From: Streptomyces syringium
GTDB taxonomy: Bacteria > Actinomycetota > Actinomycetes > Streptomycetales > Streptomycetaceae
Assembly (NCBI RefSeq): GCF_017876625.1
Contig: NZ_JAGIOH010000001.1
Coordinates: 5,167,501-5,231,500 of the forward strand
Reading direction: 5' to 3'
DNA: 64,000 nt
Shown: piece by piece, positions 44,227 to 52,116 of the stretch
How the letters are laid out: every line of letters begins with the position of its first letter
Position numbering within the stretch: the stretch's first letter is position 1
Notes under the pieces: model-generated
What the model saw: the letters and a program-made list of their open reading frames with translations, nothing else
The model's database searches: none
What the model was told of the DNA's origin: nothing
Position numbers and translations under genes: made by a program

Positions 44227-45048
44227 TCAGAGCAGATGCTCCGCGTCCGCGACGACCTCCAGCACCCGGCGGCCCAGCTGTCCCACCGGGCCGTCCGCCG
44301 ACTCCAGGGCGAGCGTGGCGCGGGTGACCTCCGCGGCCTGCGGGTCGGTCGCCGCGGTCACGGTGAGCAGAGCCACGAAGTGGTCGACCAGCCAGTCGCG
44401 CAGCTCCTCCACCGGGGGCTGCTTGCCCTCGTCCAGCCAGATCAGCGACGCGGCCTCGACGGCCGATATCCACGTGCGGACCATCATCCGCAGCCGCGGC
44501 CCCGGCTCCGCCACTTGGAGATGCGCCAGCACCTGGTCGGTGGCCGCGCGTCGCACCTCGTCCACGATCGCCCCCGTACGGGTGGTCTCGACGACGCTGC
44601 CGCCCTGGAGCAGCGCGCTGAAACCCGCGGCGTGCCCGTCGACGAAGGCCAGATAGCGGTCGAGCGCGGCGGCCAGCCGGCCGGTGACGGGGCCGCTCTG
44701 CGGCTCGGCGAAGCACTGCTGGAGGTCGTCGGCGGCGCTGCGCAGGGCGGCCTCGTAGAGCTGGGGCTTGCCGCCGGGGAAGTAGCGGTACACCAGCGGC
44801 CTCGACGCCTTCGCGGCCGCCGCGACATCGTCGAGCGAGACGTCCTCGGGCGCGCGGTGCCCGAACAGGGTGAGCGCGGCGGTGATGAGCTGGGCGCGGC
44901 GCTCCTCGACACTGAGCCTGCGGTAGGAGCCACGGGCGGCCGGAGCGGCGGCCGGCCCGCCGTCGGTGCCGGGGCCGGGGGACGGGGGTGCTGCGGGAGT
45001 CGGTACGGCCGGGGTCGGTGCTGCCGAGGCGGTTCCGCTGCCGTTCAT
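44227..45048 (-). CDS. TetR-family transcriptional regulator
   Basis: This 273-aa protein carries an N-terminal TetR helix-turn-helix (RRAQLITAALTLFGHRAPED, VSLDDVAAAAKASRPLVYRYF). It is preceded by an unusual 40-residue Pro/Ala/Gly-rich extension that looks disordered, and followed by a C-terminal ligand domain. It is the last gene of the leftward strand after the AurF-like gene and is probably co-transcribed with it, 55 bp downstream. Its likely target is the divergent promoter region at 46034-46235. Confidence 0.9.
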   Translation of the reverse strand: MNGSGTASAAPTPAVPTPAAPPSPGPGTDGGPAAAPAARGSYRRLSVEERRAQLITAALTLFGHRAPEDVSLDDVAAAAKASRPLVYRYFPGGKPQLYEAALRSAADDLQQCFAEPQSGPVTGRLAAALDRYLAFVDGHAAGFSALLQGGSVVETTRTGAIVDEVRRAATDQVLAHLQVAEPGPRLRMMVRTWISAVEAASLIWLDEGKQPPVEELRDWLVDHFVALLTVTAATDPQAAEVTRATLALESADGPVGQLGRRVLEVVADAEHLL

Positions 45049-45103
45049 GGTGCGCAGCGTAACGGTCCTGGTGGGTGTGCGCGGCGGCCTTCGCCGACGG
45101 GGC

Positions 45104-46033
45104 TCAGGCGAGCAGTCCGGAGCTCCGCCACAGCCGGCGGCCGACGCCCCGCAGGACCCCGACGTCGTCCAGGAAGTCGGTGAGCCGCTTCGCCCCGGCC
45201 TGCATGACCTCACGCCGGTGGCCGCTCGCCCGCACCTGGGCGACGGCCTCGCGGCGGTCGAGGCCGACGTTCGTGTAGACGGCCGGATTGACGAAGGCGA
45301 TGGAGAAGACGCGGGCCGCCTCGCCGCAGCTGACCCGGGTCAGCTCCGCCTCCCAGCGCGGGCAGGAGACCATCTGGCGCCGCAGCTCCTCCCGCGCGTA
45401 CCGCACGTGCCGCGCCTCCTCGACGACGTGGATACGGCTGACGCCGCGCACGAGGGTCTGCACGCGCTCGTCGGGGAAGGTCAGGCGCTGCAGATAGTCG
45501 AGGATCTCCTCGCCGAGCAGCGTGGCGGCGAAGGAGCCGGGCGTGGTGGAGACCGTCTTGAGGACGCGGCCGAGGTTGTGGTGCAGCCGGCGGACCGGGT
45601 AGGTCGGCGCCCCCGTCTTGTCGATCATGCGGGCGAACATCTTGGAGTGCCTGCACTCGTCCGCGATCTCCGTCAGCGCGTACCGGACGTGTGCGCTGGT
45701 CACGGGCCGGTCGTAGATGTGCCGGACCAGCAGTTGCATCAGGATGATCTCGAACCAGATGCCGAGGGACGCGAGCGCCGCGACTTCGTGCCGGGCGAGC
45801 TCCATCCGCTGTTCCTCCGCCATCCGGCGCCACAGCGGGGTGCCGTAGAGGGAGACCAGCTCCGGGGGCAGGAACCACTTGCCCTCTTCGAGCGGCGCGG
45901 CCCAGTCCAGCTCGGTGTCCGGGTCGAAGGAGTGCCTGGCGGAGGACTCCAGGAGTCGCTCGGCGACCTGCTCGCGGTCCTTGAGCAGCCCCAGCGCGTC
46001 CCGGAGCGCGGTCTTTTCGGTCACCGTGGTCAT
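45104..46033 (-). CDS. AurF-like diiron oxygenase
   Basis: This 309-aa protein belongs to the AurF-type non-haem diiron family, whose founding member is the p-aminobenzoate N-oxygenase. The metal-ligand pattern is visible as ELARHEVAALASLGIWFEII, EIADECRHSKMF and HVVEEARHVRYAREEL, with glutamates and histidines in E-x-x-H pairs. The substrate is not known. The ATG at 46033 is taken; a GTG 12 bp upstream is also possible because no ribosome site is decisive. It is divergent from the ferritin-like gene. Confidence 0.88.
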   Translation of the reverse strand: MTTVTEKTALRDALGLLKDREQVAERLLESSARHSFDPDTELDWAAPLEEGKWFLPPELVSLYGTPLWRRMAEEQRMELARHEVAALASLGIWFEIILMQLLVRHIYDRPVTSAHVRYALTEIADECRHSKMFARMIDKTGAPTYPVRRLHHNLGRVLKTVSTTPGSFAATLLGEEILDYLQRLTFPDERVQTLVRGVSRIHVVEEARHVRYAREELRRQMVSCPRWEAELTRVSCGEAARVFSIAFVNPAVYTNVGLDRREAVAQVRASGHRREVMQAGAKRLTDFLDDVGVLRGVGRRLWRSSGLLA

Positions 46034-46080
46034 GACTGAGGACACCTCGTCTATGAGTTACCCGTGGTACCACTTCGGTC

Positions 46081-46110
46081 GTCCTTATGAGACTGCTTGT
46101 CAGCAAGGAC
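46081..46110. promoter_or_regulatory. Candidate TetR operator in the diiron divergent promoter
   Basis: GTCCTT (46081-46086) and AAGGAC (46105-46110) form an inverted repeat with an 18-bp spacer; CTTG-TCAG-CAAG (46096-46107) is a further short dyad. Both lie between the two diiron genes and would suit the TetR regulator encoded nearby. Confidence 0.45.
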
Positions 46111-46235
46111 GTCAATCCCCCCGGTACGACAAGTCGCACGACGGGCCCAACGAGCTGACACCCCCTCATTGACCCGGTGACGAACGGCGTGTGAGCCTGC
46201 CAATCAGCCATGCGCGCGAGGGACAGGAGGCGTCG

Positions 46236-47351
46236 ATGACGACGCGAAAGCTCTACGCACACGACCCCGGTGCCGGCGCCTGGGAGGTCCCGGCGAGCGG
46301 CGCCGCCCGGTTCAACTGGGACTACGACAGCGGCCGCGACCGGCTTCTCGCCCTCTATCAGAAGGGCAAGGACAAGCAGTGGGACTCCGTCAAGCGCATC
46401 GACTGGGACCTCGAGGTCGACCCGTACGACCCGCTCGGCGTGCCCGACGAGAACATGACCATCTACGGCTCCCCGTACTGGGACCGGATGGGCGAGGCCG
46501 AGCGGCGCGACATGCGCCGCCACTTCGCCTCCTGGCAGTTCAGCCAGTTCCTGCACGGCGAGCAGGGGGCGATGGTGTGCGCCGCGCGCATCGTGGAGTC
46601 CGTGCCCGACCTGGACGCGAAGTTCTACTCCGCCACCCAGACCATGGACGAGGCCCGGCACGCCGAGATCTACAGCCGGTTCCTGCGCGAGAAGATCGGG
46701 ATGCTCTACCCGATCAACGACAACCTCCAGTCACTGCTGGGCGACACCCTGCGGGACTCCCGCTGGGACATGCCCTACCTCGGCATGCAGGTCCTCATCG
46801 AGGGCCTCGCCCTCGCCGCCTTCGGCATGCTGCGCGACACCACCGACAAGCCGCTGCCCCGGCAGATCCTCACCTATGTCATGCAGGACGAGGCCCGGCA
46901 CGTCGCGTTCGGCCGGATGGCGCTGCGCGACTACTACAAAGAGCTCACCGACGCCGAGCTGCGCGAGCGCGAGGAATTCGTCATCGAGGGCTGCTACCTG
47001 ATGCGCGACCGGCTGCGCGGTGACGAGGTCCTGACCGACTTCGGCATCCCCGCGAAGGACGCCCGGGAGCTGAGCGAGCAGGCCGAATACCTCCGGCTCT
47101 TCCGGAAGCTGCTCTTCAGCCGCATCGTCCCGTGCGTGAAGGACATCGGCCTGTGGGGCGAGCGGCTCCAGCGCGCCTACGTCGACATGGGGGTCTTCGA
47201 GATGGGCGACACGAGCCTGGACCTCCTCATGGCACAGGACGAGGAGATCGCCGAGGCCTACGACGCGGAGCGGTTCGCGGCCGAGGAGGCCGCCCGCACG
47301 GCGGAGGTGGCGGAGACGATCAAGGAGGGCGAGGAGGCGGCGCAGGGCTGA
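46236..47351 (+). CDS. Ferritin-like diiron protein
   Basis: This 371-aa protein belongs to the ferritin-like/diiron superfamily. It contains two E-x-x-H motifs, TMDEARHAEIYSRFLREK and MQDEARHVAFGRMALRDYY, in a helical core, and starts at an ATG with GGAGG 6 bp upstream. It is not close to AurF in sequence but shares the same diiron logic, and it is encoded divergently from the AurF-like gene. It might be an oxygenase, an N-oxygenase partner or a fatty-acid desaturase-like enzyme; the substrate is unknown. Confidence 0.87.
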   Translation: MTTRKLYAHDPGAGAWEVPASGAARFNWDYDSGRDRLLALYQKGKDKQWDSVKRIDWDLEVDPYDPLGVPDENMTIYGSPYWDRMGEAERRDMRRHFASWQFSQFLHGEQGAMVCAARIVESVPDLDAKFYSATQTMDEARHAEIYSRFLREKIGMLYPINDNLQSLLGDTLRDSRWDMPYLGMQVLIEGLALAAFGMLRDTTDKPLPRQILTYVMQDEARHVAFGRMALRDYYKELTDAELREREEFVIEGCYLMRDRLRGDEVLTDFGIPAKDARELSEQAEYLRLFRKLLFSRIVPCVKDIGLWGERLQRAYVDMGVFEMGDTSLDLLMAQDEEIAEAYDAERFAAEEAARTAEVAETIKEGEEAAQG

Positions 47352-47854
47352 CCGGCCCGGCGGGGGAGGGCGAGGACGAGAAGGGGACAGGGGGCGGGCC
47401 ACCGGGAGACGACGTCGAGGGCCGAGGACTCCGGCACGTAGAGCACATCGCCCTTGCGCAGCCGCAGCCGGAGCGGCGGCCGGACTGCGGAGGTCACACG
47501 GCAGTCGCAGCCCCGGGCGAGCGGGACGAGGAGCACTTCACCGGGGATCGCCAGTTCACCGGGGATCGTCGGGGGCGAGGTGGCGTACCAGGCGCGCACG
47601 GGGTCGCTGCCGCCGCCCAGCGCGGTGTGCAGCAGCCCGGCCAGCTCGTCCGCCTCAACGCCGGCGGGGACCGTGCCCGTGGCCGTCCGCGCCGCGGCGG
47701 CCAGCGTGTCGAGCAGGCCGGCGGGCTCGTGCTCCGGCCAGACGAGGGCGGCGCTGCGGCCGCGGTGGACGGCGAGGGACAGGGCGATGTCCGTGACGAA
47801 GGCGGCGAGAGCCGGCGGGGGACAGACGTCGGGGTCGGCTGGTTCGCTGCGCAT
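47258..47854 (-). CDS. Hypothetical protein, cupin-like strand pattern
   Basis: This 198-aa protein has GGAGG 6 bp before its ATG. Residues 120-165 have a cupin-like strand pattern (RLRLRKGDVLYVPESSALDV). The C-terminal 31 residues run antisense to the end of the ferritin-like gene (overlap 94 bp) and look less constrained, which suggests an ancestral stop was lost. No family can be named. Confidence 0.65.
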   Translation of the reverse strand: MRSEPADPDVCPPPALAAFVTDIALSLAVHRGRSAALVWPEHEPAGLLDTLAAAARTATGTVPAGVEADELAGLLHTALGGGSDPVRAWYATSPPTIPGELAIPGEVLLVPLARGCDCRVTSAVRPPLRLRLRKGDVLYVPESSALDVVSRWPAPCPLLVLALPRRAGQPCAASSPSLIVSATSAVRAASSAANRSAS

Positions 47855-47943
47855 GGGCCCCTCCGGCGTACGGCGCGGTGCGTTCCCCCGCCCGCTGTCC
47901 CGGAAATCCTGGCCCGCCGCAGGGCGGAGGGCCAGTCACGTAT

Positions 47944-49005
47944 TCACGGTCCCGTGGCTCCCGCGGGGGCGTCGACCTCGTCGGTCATCCCGGCCCGGGC
48001 GGCGAGCACGCCCGCCTGGAAGCGGCTCTCGGCGCCGAGCGTCTCCATGATGTCCGCGATGTGCCGCCGGGCCGTGCGCAGGGACATGCCCAGCCGCCGG
48101 GCGATCGCCTCGTCCTTCAGCCCGGCGGCCAGCAGCCGGACGATGGTGTGGTCGAGCTCCTTGGCCACGCGCTCCAGCCCGTCCTGCCCGGCCTCGGAGA
48201 AGACGGTGGCGTGGGTCCAGGCCTGCTCGAAGATCTCGCAGAGGTAGGCGACGACGGAGGGCTCGCGGACGGCCACCGCGCCCCAGGTGCCCATGTGGTC
48301 GGGGATGAAGGCCAGCTCACGGTCGAAGACGATGATCCGCCCGAACAGCTCGTGCGCGGTGCGGTATTCGGCCCCGAGCGCCGAGGCGGCGGCCACATAG
48401 GCCTGGCTGGGCCCGTTGAACCGGGCGGTGTGGTGGTAGAGCGTACGGATCCGGATCCCGCGGTTGAGCAGGGCCGTGTCCCGGGCGAGGGCCTCCTCCA
48501 TCGCCGCCGGCACCCGGTTGCCGCCCGGCTGGCTGGTCATCAGCTCGGTGCGGCACTCGGCGGAGGCGCGGTTGAGCGCGGCACGGACCTCCTCCAGGCT
48601 CGGAATGACCTCCAGCCCGGCCGGGGACGTCTCGCCGCGGCCGCGCAGAAATCTCTCCCGCAGCCGGTCGAAGTCCTCCTGGACCCGCTGCAACTGCGAC
48701 TGCCGTTGCTGGATCGATTCCCGCAAGGACTCCGTCAGTCCGCCGAGGACGGCGTCCGGATCGACCGCCCGCACCCGGGCCGGGGCCTCCGGGCCGGCTT
48801 CCGCGTCCGGGACCACCAGCCGCAGGGCGGTCAGCTTCGCGAAGGCCGCGTCCACCTGCCCCCGCGTCAGGCCCAGATCGGCGGCGGCCCGTGCGGGATC
48901 GGTGCGCCGATGGTCGAGCACCCAGCCGTACGCGGCCATCTCGTCCGCACTCAGGGCGGTGCATGAGGCATCAGAGGCGCGGTCGTCGCATATGTCCATA
49001 CTCAT
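47944..49005 (-). CDS. LuxR-type regulator (paralogue of the one at 30821)
   Basis: This 353-aa protein has an N-terminal winged-helix-like part (SADEMAAYGWVLDHRRTDPA, AADLGLTRGQVDAAFAKL), a long middle domain and a C-terminal LuxR helix-turn-helix (IVRLLAAGLKDEAIARRLGM, TARRHIADIMETLGAESRFQ). The C-terminal segment is shared with the regulator at 30821. It is divergent from a small LuxR protein and the secreted-peptide gene and may control them. Confidence 0.9.
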   Translation of the reverse strand: MSMDICDDRASDASCTALSADEMAAYGWVLDHRRTDPARAAADLGLTRGQVDAAFAKLTALRLVVPDAEAGPEAPARVRAVDPDAVLGGLTESLRESIQQRQSQLQRVQEDFDRLRERFLRGRGETSPAGLEVIPSLEEVRAALNRASAECRTELMTSQPGGNRVPAAMEEALARDTALLNRGIRIRTLYHHTARFNGPSQAYVAAASALGAEYRTAHELFGRIIVFDRELAFIPDHMGTWGAVAVREPSVVAYLCEIFEQAWTHATVFSEAGQDGLERVAKELDHTIVRLLAAGLKDEAIARRLGMSLRTARRHIADIMETLGAESRFQAGVLAARAGMTDEVDAPAGATGP

Positions 49006-49132
49006 CCCCTGCTCGCCTTGCTGCCAGGCAGCTTGGTGATCTGTCCCGTGTGTGGTGATGGCGCCGGTTGTCCATCAGGCTTGGTCGTGCCGGTCGAGGC
49101 CGGCCGAAACCGGCAAGTCCCCCCACCGCGGT

Positions 49133-49142
49133 TGTTCGAACA
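49133..49142. promoter_or_regulatory. Palindrome TGTTCGAACA in the LuxR divergent region
   Basis: A perfect 10-bp palindrome lies between the divergent LuxR-type genes (49005 and 49248). It is not the SOS box, which has the opposite half-site order. It may bind one of the two LuxR proteins. Confidence 0.4.
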
Positions 49143-49247
49143 CCGGGCCACCGTGGGGATTTTAAGACGAATGTCTGCGGTTTCGGGGTATCCACCGTTG
49201 CTGTCATGTGACGCGTCGTCCCCTCCCAGGAAGGCAGTGAAGTCAGC

Positions 49248-49499
49248 GTGAACCAGGCGATCCCCCAAGCCCTCGCCCTCCTCTCCGAGCGCGAGCGGGA
49301 GGTGCTCGGCCACCTCGCCGACGGCCACACCTACGCCGCCATCGCCCGCCGCATGGGTGTCAGCGCCCACACGGTCGACACCTACCTGCGCCGGATCCGT
49401 GGCAAGACGGGGATCAACAACCGCACGCAGCTGGCGGTGTTGGCGGTGTCGTTCCACCAGCCCCGACTGGCGGCACTGCCCCGGGCGCAGGCCGCCTAA
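49248..49499 (+). CDS. Stand-alone LuxR helix-turn-helix protein
   Basis: This 83-aa protein is essentially a single LuxR-type DNA-binding domain (LSEREREVLGHLADGHTYAA, IARRMGVSAHTVDTYLRRIR) with no receiver or sensor domain. It belongs to the short GerE-like class. It is divergent from the LuxR-type regulator and lies 156 bp before the secreted-peptide gene. Confidence 0.9.
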   Translation: MNQAIPQALALLSEREREVLGHLADGHTYAAIARRMGVSAHTVDTYLRRIRGKTGINNRTQLAVLAVSFHQPRLAALPRAQAA

Positions 49500-49530
49500 G
49501 ACCGGCTATAGCCATTTCTGTCCGGTCTTA
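49497..49530. promoter_or_regulatory. 9-bp inverted repeat between LuxR and secreted-peptide gene
   Basis: TAAGACCGG (49497-49505, including the stop codon) and CCGGTCTTA (49522-49530) form a perfect inverted repeat with a 16-nt spacer. It can be a terminator or a dyad operator for the peptide gene; the following TCCCCC is not a U-tract. Confidence 0.55.
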
Positions 49531-49655
49531 TCCCCCATTCCCTTTCGTGCGCGGCAGTTTGGTGACATGGGTGACTACTGGAGACCGGGCCGGACGGCTC
49601 GGCATATTGATCCCACCGGCCACCGCCGGCCCACCCCCTACTTCAAGAGGACCTC

Positions 49656-49859
49656 ATGAAGCGCATCGCCCTGGTTGCCGCCCCCGTCGTCGCGGCCCTC
49701 TTCGCCCTGGCGTCCCCCGCCCAGGCGGACACTGCCCCCACCACCCCCACCACCCCGGGGGCGACGGCAGGCGAGACGCCCCGCGTGATCGTCCTCCCCA
49801 CGACCACCACCCGCCCCGGCGGCGGCAACAAGCCCACCGACAGCAGCTGGGGCGGCTGA
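49656..49859 (+). CDS. Small secreted peptide precursor of unknown function
   Basis: This 67-aa protein has a signal peptide (MKRIALVAAPVVAALFALAS, cleavage near AQA-DT) followed by a Thr/Pro-rich mature peptide of about 43 residues ending GGGNKPTDSSWGG. An AGAGGA ribosome site precedes the ATG. It follows a stand-alone LuxR regulator and could be a secreted signal or a structural peptide; no family is recognised. Confidence 0.75.
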   Translation: MKRIALVAAPVVAALFALASPAQADTAPTTPTTPGATAGETPRVIVLPTTTTRPGGGNKPTDSSWGG

Positions 49860-50067
49860 CCCCCGCGGCCTCCCAGCTGCCCGCACCCGAGCCCCGTGTC
49901 CGGCACCCCCCATGCCGACGGCGGGGCTCGGGCGCGTTCCCCGCCGGTCCCCCTGTCGGCCCCAACTCCGTGTCTCCCGATCACGCGCTTCGTTGTTTCG
50001 CCACGAATCGCGACGTCGTCCGACTTCACGTCCCGACCGCACACCCCGACTTCACCGGAGGCACGCA

Positions 50068-50304
50068 ATGGCAGGTTTTCTCGACCGGGCCAAGGAGCAG
50101 GCGCAGCGCAGCATGGCGCAGGGCAAGGAAAAACTGGAGGAGGTCCAGGCCCAGCGGGCCGGGGGAGACCTGCTGAAGAAACTCGGCGCCGCCTACTACG
50201 CGGAAAAGCGCGGCTCGGGCACCCCCGAGGCGACCCAGCGCGCCCTGTCCGAACTCGACGCCCACATCACCGCCCACGGGGATGCTTTCCTGCGCGGCGC
50301 GTGA
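50068..50304 (+). CDS. Small conserved cytoplasmic helical protein
   Basis: This 78-aa protein begins MAGFLDRAKEQAQRSMAQGK and is highly charged and helical. The GGAGG site 7 bp before the ATG decides the start. It resembles small conserved streptomycete proteins; the function is unknown. It is followed by a strong hairpin that also terminates the convergent tRNA. Confidence 0.8.
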   Translation: MAGFLDRAKEQAQRSMAQGKEKLEEVQAQRAGGDLLKKLGAAYYAEKRGSGTPEATQRALSELDAHITAHGDAFLRGA

Positions 50305-50378
50305 CGCACCGCCGCGCAGGCAACCGCCGTGGCAGCGCGCGGGCTTGAGTCGTGCGGCCGGGGTGTGAGGGCAACGCA

Positions 50379-50414
50379 GAAGGGCCGGACTCAGTTCCCT
50401 GAGTCCGGCCCTTC
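50379..50414. terminator. Bidirectional terminator downstream of tRNA-Arg
   Basis: Two perfect 16-bp arms (GAAGGGCCGGACTCAG and its complement) flank a 4-nt loop TTCC. It lies downstream of tRNA-Arg on the minus strand and of the small gene at 50068-50304 on the plus strand. Confidence 0.92.
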
Positions 50415-50464
50415 GACTTGGCACTTACCGAGATCAGCGAGTGATCCGACTGCTTCCCGGTGAG

Positions 50465-50536
50465 TGCCCCCGGCAGGATTCGAACCTGCGCACACGGCTC
50501 CGGAGGCCGTTGCTCTATCCCCTGAGCTACGGGGGC
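50465..50536 (-). tRNA. tRNA-Arg (anticodon CCG)
   Basis: The 72-nt minus-strand sequence folds as a cloverleaf: acceptor arm GCCCCCG/CGGGGGC, D-arm GCTC/GAGC, anticodon stem ACGGC/GCCGT with loop CTCCGGA (anticodon CCG) and T-arm GCAGG/CCTGC with TTCGAAT loop, ending in discriminator A. The CCA end is not encoded. It reads CGG codons. It lies about 0.8 kb from an ArgS-related gene. Confidence 0.96.
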
Positions 50537-50726
50537 GTGTCTGCCGCGTTTCGCGGCGACGGGTAGAACACTACCAGCTCTCGTCGGGTGGGAAGTAACA
50601 GGTGGTCGGGGGTGGTCGGGGCGGGGGATCAGCGCATGGGGTGGTGGGGGGTGGCGCGGTCGGAGAAAGCTCGCTCGCACGGGGGTGGAAGTGGGGAAAA
50701 CCCGGACGCAGCGCGGCGGGCGCGCC

Positions 50727-50732
50727 TACTCT
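50727..50732 (+). promoter_or_regulatory. -10 element of a probable leaderless transcript
   Basis: TACTCT ends 7 bp before the GTG at 50740 and no ribosome site is visible, the geometry of a leaderless streptomycete promoter. Confidence 0.5.
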
Positions 50733-50739
50733 CGGGGTT

Positions 50740-51192
50740 GTGCCTGGCTTGTCCGGCCGGGTCCTCGTTGTCGACGACAACAAGGTCATCCGGCAGTTGA
50801 TCAGGGTCAACCTCGAGCTCGAAGGCTTCGAGGTCGTGACCGCGGCCGATGGTGCCGAGTGCCTGGAGATCGTGCACCGCGTGCGTCCCGATGTCGTGAC
50901 GCTGGACGTCGTCATGCCGCGTCTCGACGGACTGCAGGCCGCCGCTCGGCTACGGGCCGATGTCCGCACGCGGGACATACCGATCGCGATCATCAGTGCC
51001 TGCACCCAGCTGGAAGTCGACGGCGGCCGGGCCGCCGGGGTGGACGCGTTCCTGGCGAAGCCGTTCGAGCCGGCGGAGATGGTGCGGCTCGTCCGGCGGC
51101 TCATGGGGTGCGGTCAAGTGAAGGGCGACGACGGGCTGCCGGGGGTCCGCACCCCCGGGGAGGCGGAGCCGGCCGCGCGGCCCGCCGGGTAG
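50740..51192 (+). CDS. CheY-like single-domain response regulator
   Basis: This 150-aa protein is a receiver domain (VLVVDDNKVIRQLIRVNLEL, phospho-acceptor in VVTLDVVMPRLDG, Lys in FLAKPFEP) with a short disordered tail and no output domain. The GTG start at 50740 follows a -10-like TACTCT and lacks a ribosome site. No kinase is adjacent, so the partner is unknown. Confidence 0.9.
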   Translation: MPGLSGRVLVVDDNKVIRQLIRVNLELEGFEVVTAADGAECLEIVHRVRPDVVTLDVVMPRLDGLQAAARLRADVRTRDIPIAIISACTQLEVDGGRAAGVDAFLAKPFEPAEMVRLVRRLMGCGQVKGDDGLPGVRTPGEAEPAARPAG

Positions 51193-51267
51193 CCGCGGTG
51201 GCCGTGGCGGCCCCTCCTTCCGTCCCGTCTGGTGAAACCTGTTCGCGGAGTGACCCCCCACCTCCCC

Positions 51268-51273
51268 TAGGCT
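51268..51273 (+). promoter_or_regulatory. -10 element TAGGCT of a probable leaderless transcript
   Basis: TAGGCT ends 7 bp before the GTG of the ArgS-related gene. It matches the streptomycete -10 consensus TAGRRT except at the fifth base, and no ribosome site is visible. Confidence 0.6.
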
Positions 51274-51280
51274 TGACCCT

Positions 51281-52102
51281 GTGACCCCCGCCGATCTCAC
51301 CCGCACCGTGCTGCACACCGTGCGTCGCGCCGTCGAGGCCGACGAGCTGTGCGCCGTCGTGCCGGAGCGGGTCACCGTGCGGGTTCCGCCGCGGCCGGGG
51401 TGCGGGGACTACGCCACCAACGTCGCCCTGCGGATCGCCCAGGACACCGGCCGCCCCGCCCTCGACGTCGCCGAGGTGCTGCGACGGCGGCTCGTGCGGG
51501 AGCCGGGGATCGCGGCGGTCGACATCGCCGGACCCGGGTTCCTCAACATCACCCTCGCCGGCGCCGGCCAGGCGGAGCTGGTGCGGGGGCTGCTGGGCGC
51601 CCGGGAGGGCGGCCGGCCCCTCCCGCTCCCCGAACCCGACCCCGCGCTGCTGCGCCGGCTCGGTGCGGACGCCGCCCGGTGGAGCCTGCTCTGCCCGCCC
51701 GGCCTCGACCGCGACCTGCTGCTCGCACAGCGCGAGAGTAACCCGCTCTTCCGGGTCCGCTACGCCCACGCCCGTAGCCAGGCACTGCTGCGCAACGCCC
51801 GTGACCTGGGGTTCTCACCCGAACCCGGGGAGATCGACAGCGCGGACGCCGGAGCGCTCCTGGCCGCCCTCGCCGACCACGCCCGCGTCAGTGCCACCCG
51901 TGCGCCCGACCGGCTGGCCCGGCATCTCGAACGGCTCGCCGACGCCTTCCTCCGCTGGACCGCGGCGTGTCCCACGCTGCCCCGCGGCGACGAGAAACCC
52001 TCGGCCGTTCACCGCGCCCGACTGGCCGTCGCCGAGGCCTCGGGCAAGGTGCTCGCCGACGGCCTCCACCAGCTCGGCATCACCGCACCCGCACACCTCT
52101 GA
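51281..52102 (+). CDS. nrtL: ArgS-related anticodon-binding protein NrtL
   Basis: This 273-aa protein has an N-terminal arginyl-tRNA synthetase-like additional domain (VTVRVPPRPGCGDYATNVAL, GIAAVDIAGPGFLNITLAG) and a C-terminal DALR anticodon-binding domain. The catalytic core with HIGH and KMSKS motifs is absent. The family is named NrtL in Streptomyces. It lies 1.4 kb from tRNA-Arg(CCG) and 14 bp before lysA. It may bind tRNA-Arg or act in regulation; no aminoacylation is expected. The GTG start is preceded by TAGGCT and has no ribosome site. Confidence 0.88.
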   Translation: MTPADLTRTVLHTVRRAVEADELCAVVPERVTVRVPPRPGCGDYATNVALRIAQDTGRPALDVAEVLRRRLVREPGIAAVDIAGPGFLNITLAGAGQAELVRGLLGAREGGRPLPLPEPDPALLRRLGADAARWSLLCPPGLDRDLLLAQRESNPLFRVRYAHARSQALLRNARDLGFSPEPGEIDSADAGALLAALADHARVSATRAPDRLARHLERLADAFLRWTAACPTLPRGDEKPSAVHRARLAVAEASGKVLADGLHQLGITAPAHL

Positions 52103-52116
52103 GGAGATCAGAGCCC

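Noticed and set aside
49133..49142. LexA SOS box at TGTTCGAACA
   Set aside because: The actinobacterial SOS box is CGAAC-N4-GTTCG; here the half-sites are reversed and overlap.
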